Shown here: one piece after another, positions 33,522 to 40,311 of the stretch | Position numbering within the stretch: the first letter of the stretch is position 1 | Layout of the letters: each line of letters begins with the position of its first letter | Source of the DNA: Erythrobacteraceae bacterium | Lineage (GTDB): Bacteria; Pseudomonadota; Alphaproteobacteria; Sphingomonadales; Sphingomonadaceae | DNA length: 40,311 nt | Assembly (NCBI GenBank): GCA_002706445.1 | Contig: PALE01000019.1 | Location: forward strand, 1-40,311 | Direction of reading: 5' to 3' | Position numbers and translations under genes: made by a program | The notes under the pieces: generated by a model | Database searches by the model: none | Told to the model about the DNA's origin: nothing | What the model saw: the letters and a program-made list of their open reading frames with translations, nothing else

Positions 33522-33698
33522 GAGCCGCCCCGATAGGAGCGGAAGCGGCCCACTACCGATTCGGCGCGAGAAAGGCAATGGAGCAATCGCAAACACGCCA
33601 GAGCGATGCAGCCGGCTATCGCGACTGGGACAGGAAACAAGCAACCTTCCGTTGCGTCAATCTGGACCTCCCTCGCCGCATTGGGCACTAAGCTGCAC

Positions 33699-34478
33699 AT
33701 GACTATAGCCAGCCTGCTCGAACCGATCACCGGCAAGCCCGGACCTGCCCTCATGGAAAATGCGGGCGACTGGATGCAGGGACGCACCATGTATGGCGGG
33801 GCATCAGCCCTGATCGCCTTCACCATGGCGAAACGCGCTTTTCCCGATCTCCCGCCCCTACGCGGCGCGCAGGTGGCGTTTGTGGCGCCGATCGGCGAGG
33901 AAATCTCGCTGACCGCTGAGATCGTCCGGCAGGGGCGCAACGTCACGCAGGTTCGCAGCGAGATCCACAATGAAAAGGGCGTTGCGCTGAGCGCATTCTG
34001 GCTGTTTGCCGAGGAGCGCGAGCCCAATGCGGTGCGCGCCGCCAATCCCCCCGAAGATTGGCCCGGTCCGCCCGAAGAGTGCGCTCCGACAAACACCGGC
34101 CCGGGGCCAAGCTTCATCCAGAACAATTTCGAACTGCGTCATGCGCAGGACAAGGATCAGGATCGCGGCGCGACGGTGCGGCGGTGGGCGCGGCTGACCG
34201 AGGACCATTCGCTCGATCCGGTCAGCAAGCTCGTGCTGATGGGCGACGTCATGCCACCGGGCGCGATGCGGATCATGGAGCGGCGCGGGCCGATCAGCTC
34301 GATCAACTGGTCGTTCAACGTGCTGGAGCCTGCAACCCAGTCCGAAAACGGCTGGTATCTGGCAGAGAACGCCAGCCAGCACGCAGATCACGGCCTCTCG
34401 TCAGAGCGGCTCAGAATGTGGGACAGCGAAGGCCGCCAGGTGCTCGACGGCCTGCAATGCGTTGCTGTGTTCGGCTGA
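33699..34478 (+). CDS. Thioesterase-family protein (acyl-CoA, TesB-like)
   Basis: 259 aa with a double hotdog layout typical of TesB-like/4HBT_3 acyl-CoA thioesterases. The first hotdog has MYGGASALIAFTMAKRAFPD and RGAQVAFVAPIGEEISLTAE; the second has LSLDP-type and TWSFNVL-type motifs (EDHSLDPVSKLVLMGDVMPP, SSINWSFNVLEP) and LSSERLRMWDSEGRQVLDGL near the end. It probably hydrolyses acyl-CoA of unknown chain. ATG at 33699 opens a family-like N-terminus (MTIASLLEP). The ribosome site is weak, and an in-frame ATG at 33606 would add 31 low-complexity residues. It converges with the enoyl-CoA hydratase homologue, 21 nt apart, another fatty-acid enzyme. Confidence 0.85.
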   Translation: MTIASLLEPITGKPGPALMENAGDWMQGRTMYGGASALIAFTMAKRAFPDLPPLRGAQVAFVAPIGEEISLTAEIVRQGRNVTQVRSEIHNEKGVALSAFWLFAEEREPNAVRAANPPEDWPGPPEECAPTNTGPGPSFIQNNFELRHAQDKDQDRGATVRRWARLTEDHSLDPVSKLVLMGDVMPPGAMRIMERRGPISSINWSFNVLEPATQSENGWYLAENASQHADHGLSSERLRMWDSEGRQVLDGLQCVAVFG

Positions 34479-34499
34479 ACCGACGCAGGGGCCTGCGCC

Positions 34500-35324
34500 T
34501 CAGACGTCCTGAAATTCGGCCTTGCGCTTGCCCATGCCGGCCATCACCGCCTCGATCTGGTTAGGGCTGCGGATAATGACCTGTTGCTCGTCGCTTTCGG
34601 CCTGCAGGATCGCGTCGGTGCCGAGTTCGAACATCGTGTCTTGCAAACGCTTGGCGGCGCGGATCGCGTGCGGGTTGCGATTGGCGATCTCGGTCGCGAT
34701 TGCCGTGGCGCGCGCCAGCGGATCGTCATCGACAAAAGTCGCCAAGCCAAGGTCCTTGGCCTCGGCCCCCGAAAACAGCCGGTTGGTATAGATCAGCTCG
34801 CGCAACACATCATCGCGGACGAGGCCGCGCCACAGCGCATAGCCGCCCATGTCGGGGACGAGCCCCCACTTCATCTCCATGATCGCCATGCGCGCTTCAG
34901 GATGCACCACGCGAATATCCGCGCCGCTCGCAATCTGAAGCCCGCCGCCGAAACACACTCCATGCACCGCGGCGATGACCGGCACCGGGAGCTTGCGCCA
35001 TTGCATCGCCACTTCCTGCGCCATGTTGGCATTGCCATGCGTGCGTTCGGTCAGCGGAGCCCGCGTGGGGTCCGACGCACCGCCGAGGCTCGATGTGTCG
35101 AGCCCTGCGCAGAACGAAGCGCCCTCGCCCGAAAGCACGACAGCACGCAGGCCTTTCGCGGCGTTGAGAAGTTCACCGGCCTCGATAATGCGCGCGAACA
35201 TTTCGGGATCGAGCGCGTTCATCTTGTCGGCGCGGATCAGGCGAACCTGTGCGACGCCATCGTCGCCAAGCTCGATTGCAACGCGTTCATTGGCGGGCAT
35301 GATCTGGGTCTGGGTTTGCGACAT
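34500..35324 (-). CDS. Crotonase / enoyl-CoA hydratase family protein
   Basis: 274 aa. Crotonase-fold features are in order: VRLIRADKMNALDPEMF, the oxyanion-hole segment AVVLSGEGASFCAGLD, VIAAVHGVCFGGGLQIASGA with the second oxyanion glycines, then DIRVVHPEARMAIMEMKWGL and the C-terminal ANRNPHAIRAAKRLQD. In true hydratases two Glu flank the active site; here the first falls at about GLQIASGADI without an obvious Glu, and MEMKWGLVPDMGG carries the second acidic region. Hydratase activity is therefore not certain, and isomerase or another crotonase reaction is possible. The start at 35324 has GAGAGGA 6 nt upstream. Confidence 0.88.
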   Translation of the reverse strand: MSQTQTQIMPANERVAIELGDDGVAQVRLIRADKMNALDPEMFARIIEAGELLNAAKGLRAVVLSGEGASFCAGLDTSSLGGASDPTRAPLTERTHGNANMAQEVAMQWRKLPVPVIAAVHGVCFGGGLQIASGADIRVVHPEARMAIMEMKWGLVPDMGGYALWRGLVRDDVLRELIYTNRLFSGAEAKDLGLATFVDDDPLARATAIATEIANRNPHAIRAAKRLQDTMFELGTDAILQAESDEQQVIIRSPNQIEAVMAGMGKRKAEFQDV

Positions 35325-35404
35325 CGGAAATCCTCTCACTTTCGCTGTTGCCAAAGCAATTGGAGCAAGCTGCGACGCGAGTCCAGAGCGCGGTCCGGTC
35401 GAGG

Positions 35405-35794
35405 TCAGCCGTCGCTTTCTAGACGGAAAGCGAGCGAAGGCGGCGGTGCGTCGAGATAGTAGCCGCCTTCGGGATGGGTCGCGAGAATTGGCGAGAGTCC
35501 GAACGGTTCAAGCTTGCTGCGCACCCGCGCGACATGGACCGCGACGCTGTTGGTTTCCGGCTCGAAATTGATGCGCCACACTTCGGCCAGCAATTGCCGC
35601 TTCGACACACGCTGTCCGGGCTGTTCGGCGAGCCGCCACAGCAGCTCGAATTCGCGCGGGTGAAAGCCGAGCCAGCGGTCATCCACTCGTCCGTCGCGGT
35701 GGAACAGGTCGAGCGTAACCTCGCCCGCCTCGCGAAAACGCGGGATCAGGTCATCGCCGTCGGGAAAGAAATTGCTTGCTGCCGCTGCGTTCAT
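35405..35794 (-). CDS. Winged-helix (OmpR/PhoB-type) DNA-binding protein without receiver
   Basis: 129 aa. Residues about 35-115 form a Trans_reg_C winged helix (GFHPREFELLWRLAEQPGQR, SKRQLLAEVWRINFEPETNS, VAVHVARVRSKLEPFG, HPEGGYYLD). No phospho-receiver domain precedes it, only a 30-residue lead (FREAGEVTLDLFHRDGRVDD, the small beta platform). It is thus a free DNA-binding domain. ATGA overlap with the RadC-like gene upstream shows translational coupling in a three-gene set. Targets and signal are unknown. Confidence 0.88.
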   Translation of the reverse strand: MNAAAASNFFPDGDDLIPRFREAGEVTLDLFHRDGRVDDRWLGFHPREFELLWRLAEQPGQRVSKRQLLAEVWRINFEPETNSVAVHVARVRSKLEPFGLSPILATHPEGGYYLDAPPPSLAFRLESDG

Positions 35795-36210
35795 AAATTG
35801 CCCCCTGCCCGCATCGAATAGACTGCATCATATGTAAAAATGAGGTGGTCAAGCAGTTCGATATCGAGTGCTTCGGCAACCTGTTTGAGCCGCATCGTCG
35901 AATGGAGATCATATTCGCTCGGTCGGCACAGGCCCGAGGGATGATTGTGCGCGATGACGATTGCGCTCGAATGCAGCACGAGCGCCCGCTCGAATATTTC
36001 GCGCATGCGCACCGTGAGGTTGCTTGAACGCCCCTGCCCCAGAGGCGCATCGCCAAGAATCGAGCGGCTTTCATCGAGAAAGATCGCGTGAAAGCGTTCC
36101 ATATGCGAAGGCTTGGCGAGGACCATCGCACGAAGGTAATCGACCAGAGCGCGCTGGCGACGAGGTGCCTCCGAGACACGCGCCCGGTTCAGAGCTGCAA
36201 GTTCGCTCAT
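35791..36210 (-). CDS. Short RadC-like JAB/MPN domain protein
   Basis: 139 aa against about 220 for full RadC; the N-terminal helix-hairpin-helix part is missing and only the JAB metalloprotease-like domain remains. Seen: ERFHAIFLDESRSILGDAPL, AIVIAHNHPSG, then SEYD, so the JAMM zinc motif HxH-x7-S-x2-D is complete, followed by LLDHLIFTYDAVYSMR. The function of RadC-type proteins is unresolved; a repair role is no longer well supported. It is coupled by ATGA overlaps to the membrane protein upstream and to the winged-helix protein downstream. Confidence 0.88.
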   Translation of the reverse strand: MSELAALNRARVSEAPRRQRALVDYLRAMVLAKPSHMERFHAIFLDESRSILGDAPLGQGRSSNLTVRMREIFERALVLHSSAIVIAHNHPSGLCRPSEYDLHSTMRLKQVAEALDIELLDHLIFTYDAVYSMRAGGNL

Positions 36211-36770
36211 TTCAATTCATCCCGCCAAGTCTTGCGATTGCTTTGCAACCAATCGGGGAAGAGGCGTTCCGAAACATCGCCGTCACCGGAGGCAGGCATA
36301 CGCACCCTCCAGTCGCGATAGTCCCCGTATTGGCGCTTGCGGCGAATGTGGCGGATCAGTCCGGCTGCCAGAAACAGCAGAATGAGCCAGCCCGGGGCGA
36401 TCACCATGATGGCATAGGTGAGCGGGGAAATCGCGTCCATCAGCCCGCGCGAGACATGCGCAACGAAAGCCAGCAATTGCATCGCAGCGATCCACAGGGT
36501 GTAATTGCGGTTTGCATAGAGCGCAGTTGCGATCAGAATCGCCGCTGCGAGCAAATCGATGCTCGCAAAATACCAATCGATCGTCTCGAGTTGCCGGGCT
36601 TCTCCGAAGATATATTTGTGCGAGACCGTTCCGATCTCGAACGCAATCAGCCAGGTGGCAGCGACAATGCGTTCCGGACTGCCCCCCCACAGGAGCGCCG
36701 CGCAGCACAGGGTCCACGCGACGACATCCTGCAGATAAGGACGATAATCGGAGAAAATCAGTTCCAGCAT
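36207..36770 (-). CDS. Unrecognised polytopic membrane protein
   Basis: 187 aa that I do not assign to a family. Four to five hydrophobic helices lie between residues 13 and 145 (VVAWTLCCAALLWGG, IDLLAAAILIATALYA, WIAAMQLLAFVAHVSRGLM, AIMVIAPGWLILLFLAAGLI). They are followed by a basic stretch (RHIRRKRQYGDYRDWR) and a soluble tail ending RKTWRDELK. The basic stretch suggests the C-terminus is in the cytoplasm. First gene of the coupled membrane protein-RadC-winged helix set, 9 nt after the preceding gene's stop, so the transcript may begin further upstream. Confidence 0.8.
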   Translation of the reverse strand: MLELIFSDYRPYLQDVVAWTLCCAALLWGGSPERIVAATWLIAFEIGTVSHKYIFGEARQLETIDWYFASIDLLAAAILIATALYANRNYTLWIAAMQLLAFVAHVSRGLMDAISPLTYAIMVIAPGWLILLFLAAGLIRHIRRKRQYGDYRDWRVRMPASGDGDVSERLFPDWLQSNRKTWRDELK

Positions 36771-36779
36771 TCGCGCAGT

Positions 36780-37133
36780 TTAGCCGTTGGCCGTCACAGG
36801 CTGGACCAGCTCGTCTGCGTCCGCTGCGAAAATCGCTGCGGGAACTTCGGTCGGAATGGTGTCATCGCCGCCCATCTTTTCGCGGGCGATCTTGCTCAGT
36901 TCGTCATGCACGCGCAGCAGGGTGGTCGACATGGCCATGGCGTGACCTTCGGCCTGGTTCAGACGCATGAGCGCGCGCTGGCCGTCAACGACTTCGACTT
37001 CGGGATTCTGGCGGGCGGCCAGCATGGCCTGCTTGAGACGCGAGAACGCGATCATCGATTCATCGGCAAGCGCTTCGGCTTCGCGGATCAGCTTCTTCAG
37101 GTTTTGGGCATCGTTCAGCATACGGTCGTTCAT
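36780..37133 (-). CDS. Small unrecognised helical protein
   Basis: 117 aa, soluble, with no signal peptide. It is mostly helical and probably coiled-coil (NLKKLIREAEALADESMIAF, RLKQAMLAARQNP, ALMRLNQAEGHAMAMSTTLL, RVHDELSKIAREKM), with a short flexible tail. The pattern of small conserved helices (GHAMAMSTTLLRVHDEL) suggests a protein-interaction role. It sits 32 nt downstream of the membrane-anchored LuxR-type regulator gene and 9 nt upstream of the membrane-protein trio, so these five genes could form one transcript. I cannot give a function. Confidence 0.75.
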   Translation of the reverse strand: MNDRMLNDAQNLKKLIREAEALADESMIAFSRLKQAMLAARQNPEVEVVDGQRALMRLNQAEGHAMAMSTTLLRVHDELSKIAREKMGGDDTIPTEVPAAIFAADADELVQPVTANG

Positions 37134-37165
37134 TTTGGGGGACTCCGACAGCCGCCCCCTGCCCG

Positions 37166-37765
37166 TCAGGAGAAGCCTTCTTGATCAACCGGGACGGCTG
37201 CACGCCCGTCCAGTGCCTCGCTAATGGTCATCGCCGCTGTCACGGTCAGAACCACGGCGGCGAGCACGCCGAACGCGATCGCTACTATGGCCACGAGGCG
37301 GAACAGGACGGCGTTTGGACCGTCGAGCACCCGGGGAACAACCCGGGGTTCGCCAGAGCGCAGCCAAGGCGCCTGATCCTCCAGTGGGAGAACGTCGCTC
37401 ATCACGAGTTCGCCCGGGTCGTTACCGGCATGCTTGTTGCCGATCAGCGGCCCGTCCGTGATCTGTTTTTTTGTGTATACAGAATCGCTGTAGGGCTTAA
37501 GCGCTTCGCCAAGCTCTTCATTTTCAGACGAAAGTTCGTCTTCGCCCTCGGGTTCGTCGAGTGCATTATCGGCGCGGTAACATTCCACCAGATCGCCGAG
37601 ATTCTCTGCTTCGTAGATGTTTTTGAGCGCGCGAATATGCTGGTTGATGCGCGTTTCCGATACGCTCAACTCCTGCGCGATCACCTTGATCGGGACACGC
37701 CTGTCAATCCTTTCCATCACGGCCTTTTGTCGCTCTGTGAGCGGCCGCGACGCTGGGGCGTCCAT
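37166..37765 (-). CDS. LuxR-type HTH regulator with C-terminal membrane anchor
   Basis: 199 aa from ATG 37765, which has GGAGG 5 nt upstream; longer in-frame starts have poor sites. Residues about 7-65 form a LuxR/GerE-type helix-turn-helix (LTERQKAVMERIDRRVPIKV, IAQELSVSETRINQHIRALK). An acidic linker of about 85 residues follows, then one transmembrane helix at about 157-180 (LVAIVAIAFGVLAAVVLTVT) and a short tail. Placing the DNA-binding domain in the cytoplasm and the C-terminus outside would make it a one-component membrane regulator, but the outer part is only about 20 residues, too small to be a classic sensor. It may be released or controlled by a partner. The neighbours downstream are candidates. 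Confidence 0.85.
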   Translation of the reverse strand: MDAPASRPLTERQKAVMERIDRRVPIKVIAQELSVSETRINQHIRALKNIYEAENLGDLVECYRADNALDEPEGEDELSSENEELGEALKPYSDSVYTKKQITDGPLIGNKHAGNDPGELVMSDVLPLEDQAPWLRSGEPRVVPRVLDGPNAVLFRLVAIVAIAFGVLAAVVLTVTAAMTISEALDGRAAVPVDQEGFS

Positions 37766-37867
37766 GACTTCCTCCCGTTTCATCCTGCTCCGGAAAACCG
37801 GAGCCTCTTGCTGCGAACCCGAACGGTCCAAGAGGACCTTCGGTTTAGCAAATTTTTACCTGCAAGG

Positions 37868-39067
37868 CTACGCTGCCGAGGAGTTGATTCCGAGCGACGA
37901 CAGGTAGCGCTTTATATTGCGCGCGGCCTGACGCAGCCTCTGCTCGTTCTCGACCATGGCGATACGGACGAACCCTTCGCCCTTCTCTCCGTAGCCAACG
38001 CCCGGTGCGACCGCGACCTGCGCCTCGGTCAGCAACTGCTTTGAAAATTCGAGGCTTCCCATCTCCTTCAATGCAGGCGGCAGAGGAGCCCATGCAAACA
38101 TCGAGGCAGGCGGCGAGGGAATTTCCCATCCGGCACGCCCGAAGGCCTCGACCATGACATCGCGGCGCTTCTGATAGAGTTTGCGGTTCTTTTCGACGAT
38201 GTCCTGCGGGCCGTTAAGCGCGGCGCAAGCTGCCGCCTGAATCGGCGTGAATGCGCCGTAATCGAGATAGGACTTCACCCGCGTCAACGCCGCGATCAAC
38301 TGCTTGTTGCCAACCGCAAAGCCCATTCGCCAGCCGGCCATAGAGTAGGTCTTGCTCATGCTGGTGAATTCGACCGCGACATCCTTCGCGCCCTTGACCT
38401 GCATGATCGAAGGGGTCGGGACACCGTCGTAATACAGTTCGGAATAGGCAAGGTCCGACAGCACCCAAACCTGATTGTCGCGCGCCCATTCGACCAGCCT
38501 TTCGTAAAAGGCGAGATCGACCACTTCGGACGTCGGATTGGACGGATAGCTCACAACGAGCACGCTGGGCCGCGGCACGGTGAAATTCATCGCGCTTTCG
38601 AGCGAGCGCCAATATTCTTCGTCGGGCGTCGTTGGAACCGAACGGATCGTCGCGCCTGCGATGATGAAGCCGAAAGTGTGGATCGGGTAGGACGGGTTGG
38701 GTGCCAGCACCACATCGCCGGGCGCGGTAATCGCGGTGGCGAGCGAGCCCAGCCCCTCTTTCGAACCCATGGTGACAACCACTTCGGTTTCGGGATCGAG
38801 ATCGACACCGAACCGGCGGGCATAATAATTGGCCTGCGCGCGGCGGAGGCCGGGAATACCCTTGGATTGCGAATATCCATGCGCATCGGGGTTCTGCGCG
38901 ACCTCGCACAGCTTGTCGATGACATGCTGCGGGGGCGGCAGATCGGGATTGCCCATACCGAGGTCGATAATGTCCTGACCCGCCTGACGGGCCGCGTGCC
39001 GCATCGCGTTGACTTCAGCGATGACATAGGGCGGCAGCCGCTTCATGCGGTAGAATTGTTGGTCCAT
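37868..39067 (-). CDS. alaC: PLP-dependent aminotransferase, AlaC-like
   Basis: 399 aa fold-type I aminotransferase. DLGMGNPDLPPPQHVID and the opening FYRMKRLPPYVIAEVNAMRH match the AlaC (glutamate-pyruvate transaminase) / LL-diaminopimelate aminotransferase group. The PLP lysine is in SMSKTYSMAGWRMGF, with SYPSNPTSEV and LSDLAYSELYYDG as the Asn and Asp/Tyr cofactor contacts. It probably makes alanine from pyruvate and glutamate; a diaminopimelate role cannot be excluded. The start chosen is 39067 with GAGGAG 4 nt upstream; 39100 has no ribosome site. It is divergent from the PHA synthase gene, with a 17-nt palindrome between. Confidence 0.92.
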   Translation of the reverse strand: MDQQFYRMKRLPPYVIAEVNAMRHAARQAGQDIIDLGMGNPDLPPPQHVIDKLCEVAQNPDAHGYSQSKGIPGLRRAQANYYARRFGVDLDPETEVVVTMGSKEGLGSLATAITAPGDVVLAPNPSYPIHTFGFIIAGATIRSVPTTPDEEYWRSLESAMNFTVPRPSVLVVSYPSNPTSEVVDLAFYERLVEWARDNQVWVLSDLAYSELYYDGVPTPSIMQVKGAKDVAVEFTSMSKTYSMAGWRMGFAVGNKQLIAALTRVKSYLDYGAFTPIQAAACAALNGPQDIVEKNRKLYQKRRDVMVEAFGRAGWEIPSPPASMFAWAPLPPALKEMGSLEFSKQLLTEAQVAVAPGVGYGEKGEGFVRIAMVENEQRLRQAARNIKRYLSSLGINSSAA

Positions 39068-39168
39068 TTTGCTCCTCGGCGTGGCAGTCGCGACAGACAT
39101 GTTTCGACGCAGTCCAGCAACATTAGGGCATTAGCGCTCGAAGTGGAAACCCGTTTCGGCTACGAATC

Positions 39169-39185
39169 TTGATAGATTCTATCAA
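39169..39185. promoter_or_regulatory. 17-nt perfect palindrome, candidate operator
   Basis: TTGATAGA, T, TCTATCAA in the 178-nt divergent spacer between the aminotransferase and PHA synthase genes, 61 nt before the PHA synthase start. It is in the right place to bind a dimeric regulator acting on one or both genes. The protein is not identifiable from this window. Confidence 0.5.
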
Positions 39186-39245
39186 TTGCAGTCCGAACGG
39201 GTCGAAATTGCGGTTGATGCGGCGGATTGAAGGGACGGACGAGGC

Positions 39246-40311
39246 ATGGCTGGTAAAGACGACAAGACGACCGGCACGGGCACGATGATGGACGGCATGA
39301 TGGAAAGCATGGCGCCGTTTGCCTCCTTGCTAGAAATGCAGTCCAAAGCCATGCGCGATATGTTTTCCAAGACCATGCCCGGCACAGCAGCCGACACACC
39401 GGCCGCGGCCACTTCCCTGCCCGCCGGGGCGGATGCCGGCGATCTGGCGGAATGGGCCAAGGCCGGAGCAGAGCTGCAGAAGATGTGGCTCGAATTCGTC
39501 TCCGAACAGGCAAAGACCGCCGCTTCGCGCGCAAGCGAAGGCCGCAATGCGCTCGACCCGTCACAATGGCTGATGATCGCGCAGAGCATGGCGAAACAAT
39601 TGCCCGGCAAGGCAATAGAGGCGCAGACCAAGCTTGCGCAAGACAGCATGATGATGTGGCAGAGCGTGTTCCGGAACTTCACCGGGTCGATCGGCGGCTC
39701 AGGCAAGGAAGAAATCGCCCTGCCGCGTTCGGACAAGCGCTTTTCCGATCCGGCGTGGAGGCAGCTGCCGGCCTTTGCCCTGATGCACCAGACCTATCTG
39801 ATGCTGACCGAATACTTCCGTCAGAGCGCGGATTCGATGGAGGGGCTCGACAAGGAAAAGCGCCAGCAATTGAAATTCGCCGTCGATGCTTTGTCGGAGG
39901 CGATGAGCCCGGCCAATTTCCTGCTCACCAATCCGGTGGTGATGAAAAGGACGGTTGAAACCAAGGGGCAGAACCTCGTGCGCGGGATGCGCCACCTGAT
40001 CACCGACCTCAAGCGCGGGCAGCTCACCCACACGGACCCCGACGCATTCAAACTGGGCGAGAACATCGCCACCACGCCCGGCAAGGTCGTCCACGAAACC
40101 CCGCTCTACCAGCTGCTGCAATATTCTCCTTCGACCGAAAAGGTAATGCAGGAGCCGCTGATCATCTTCCCGCCGTGGATCAACCGCTTCTACATCCTCG
40201 ACCTCACGCCCAAGAAGAGCTTCATCAAATGGGCGGTCGATCAGGGCCTCACCGTGTTCGTGGTCAGCTGGAAATCGGCTGACGAGAGCATGAAGGATGT
40301 CGGCACGGCCG
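39246..40311 (+). CDS. phaC: Class I poly(3-hydroxyalkanoate) synthase, 5' part
   Basis: The first ~355 residues of PhaC; the gene runs off the right edge. It starts ATG at 39246 after GACGAGG. The early part is Met-rich and variable. From about residue 155 the PhaC N-terminal domain is plain: DKRFSDPAWRQLPAFALMHQ, TYLMLTEYFRQSADSMEGLD, RQQLKFAVDALSEAMSPANF, LLTNPVVMKRT, GQNLVRGMRHLITDL, then the alpha/beta-hydrolase start PLIIFPPWINRFYILDLTP and FIKWAVDQGLTVFVVSWK. The catalytic Cys lies beyond the window. The enzyme polymerises hydroxyacyl-CoA into PHA granules, so the organism probably stores carbon this way. Confidence 0.95.
   Translation, partial: MAGKDDKTTGTGTMMDGMMESMAPFASLLEMQSKAMRDMFSKTMPGTAADTPAAATSLPAGADAGDLAEWAKAGAELQKMWLEFVSEQAKTAASRASEGRNALDPSQWLMIAQSMAKQLPGKAIEAQTKLAQDSMMMWQSVFRNFTGSIGGSGKEEIALPRSDKRFSDPAWRQLPAFALMHQTYLMLTEYFRQSADSMEGLDKEKRQQLKFAVDALSEAMSPANFLLTNPVVMKRTVETKGQNLVRGMRHLITDLKRGQLTHTDPDAFKLGENIATTPGKVVHETPLYQLLQYSPSTEKVMQEPLIIFPPWINRFYILDLTPKKSFIKWAVDQGLTVFVVSWKSADESMKDVGTA

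Overview
The window reads as a chromosomal stretch of a GC-rich alphaproteobacterium, most likely Sphingomonadales and probably Erythrobacteraceae (inference). The grounds are a large TonB-dependent receptor followed by a TPR-sulfotransferase, a split metH beside metF, an alphaproteobacterial-type curli locus with CsgH, and heavy use of 4-nt ATGA overlaps. No integrase, transposase, phage gene or CRISPR array was seen.

Layout. (1) 1-359: a tandem glycine riboswitch on the minus strand, pointing to a gene beyond the left edge (expected to be a glycine-cleavage gene). (2) 360-9093, minus: a curli locus in the order csgF, csgG, three curlin-repeat proteins of 768, 324 and 638 aa, a strong terminator hairpin, a CsgB-like minor subunit, an unrecognised secreted protein and a CsgH-like chaperone. 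(3) 9343-14990, minus: methyl-cycle operon of an ArsR-methyltransferase fusion, metF, and metH in two separate genes. (4) 15103-19597, minus: a redoxin/2OG-dioxygenase fusion, an alginate-export-like porin and a chemotaxis receptor. (5) 20060-30124, plus: BCCT transporter, AT-rich spacer, TonB receptor, TPR-sulfotransferase, MFS transporter and an M1 aminopeptidase lipoprotein. (6) 30236-33164, minus: MBL-rhodanese protein, 1-Cys peroxiredoxin, and a DUF3365 haem-protein gene broken by one in-frame TAG. (7) 33337-33521, minus: tRNA-Cys then tRNA-Thr. (8) 33699-39067: thioesterase (plus), then on the minus strand an enoyl-CoA hydratase homologue, a coupled trio (membrane protein, short RadC, winged-helix protein), a small helical protein, a membrane-anchored LuxR-type regulator and an AlaC-type aminotransferase. 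(9) 39246-end, plus: 5' part of a class I PHA synthase gene.

How the parts fit. The curli locus holds a complete secretion core (CsgG pore, CsgF tether), substrates (three curlins and CsgB) and a periplasmic amyloid inhibitor (CsgH), but no csgE, csgD or csgC inside the window. Its main surprise is one recurring motif, N-x-VF-[VI]-[DE]-Q. It opens the mature CsgB-like protein, lies near the mature N-terminus of the unrecognised protein, and marks the start of a final block of about 150 residues in all three curlins. The met operon joins a SAM/SAH-type sensor candidate to the enzymes that make methyl-THF and methionine.
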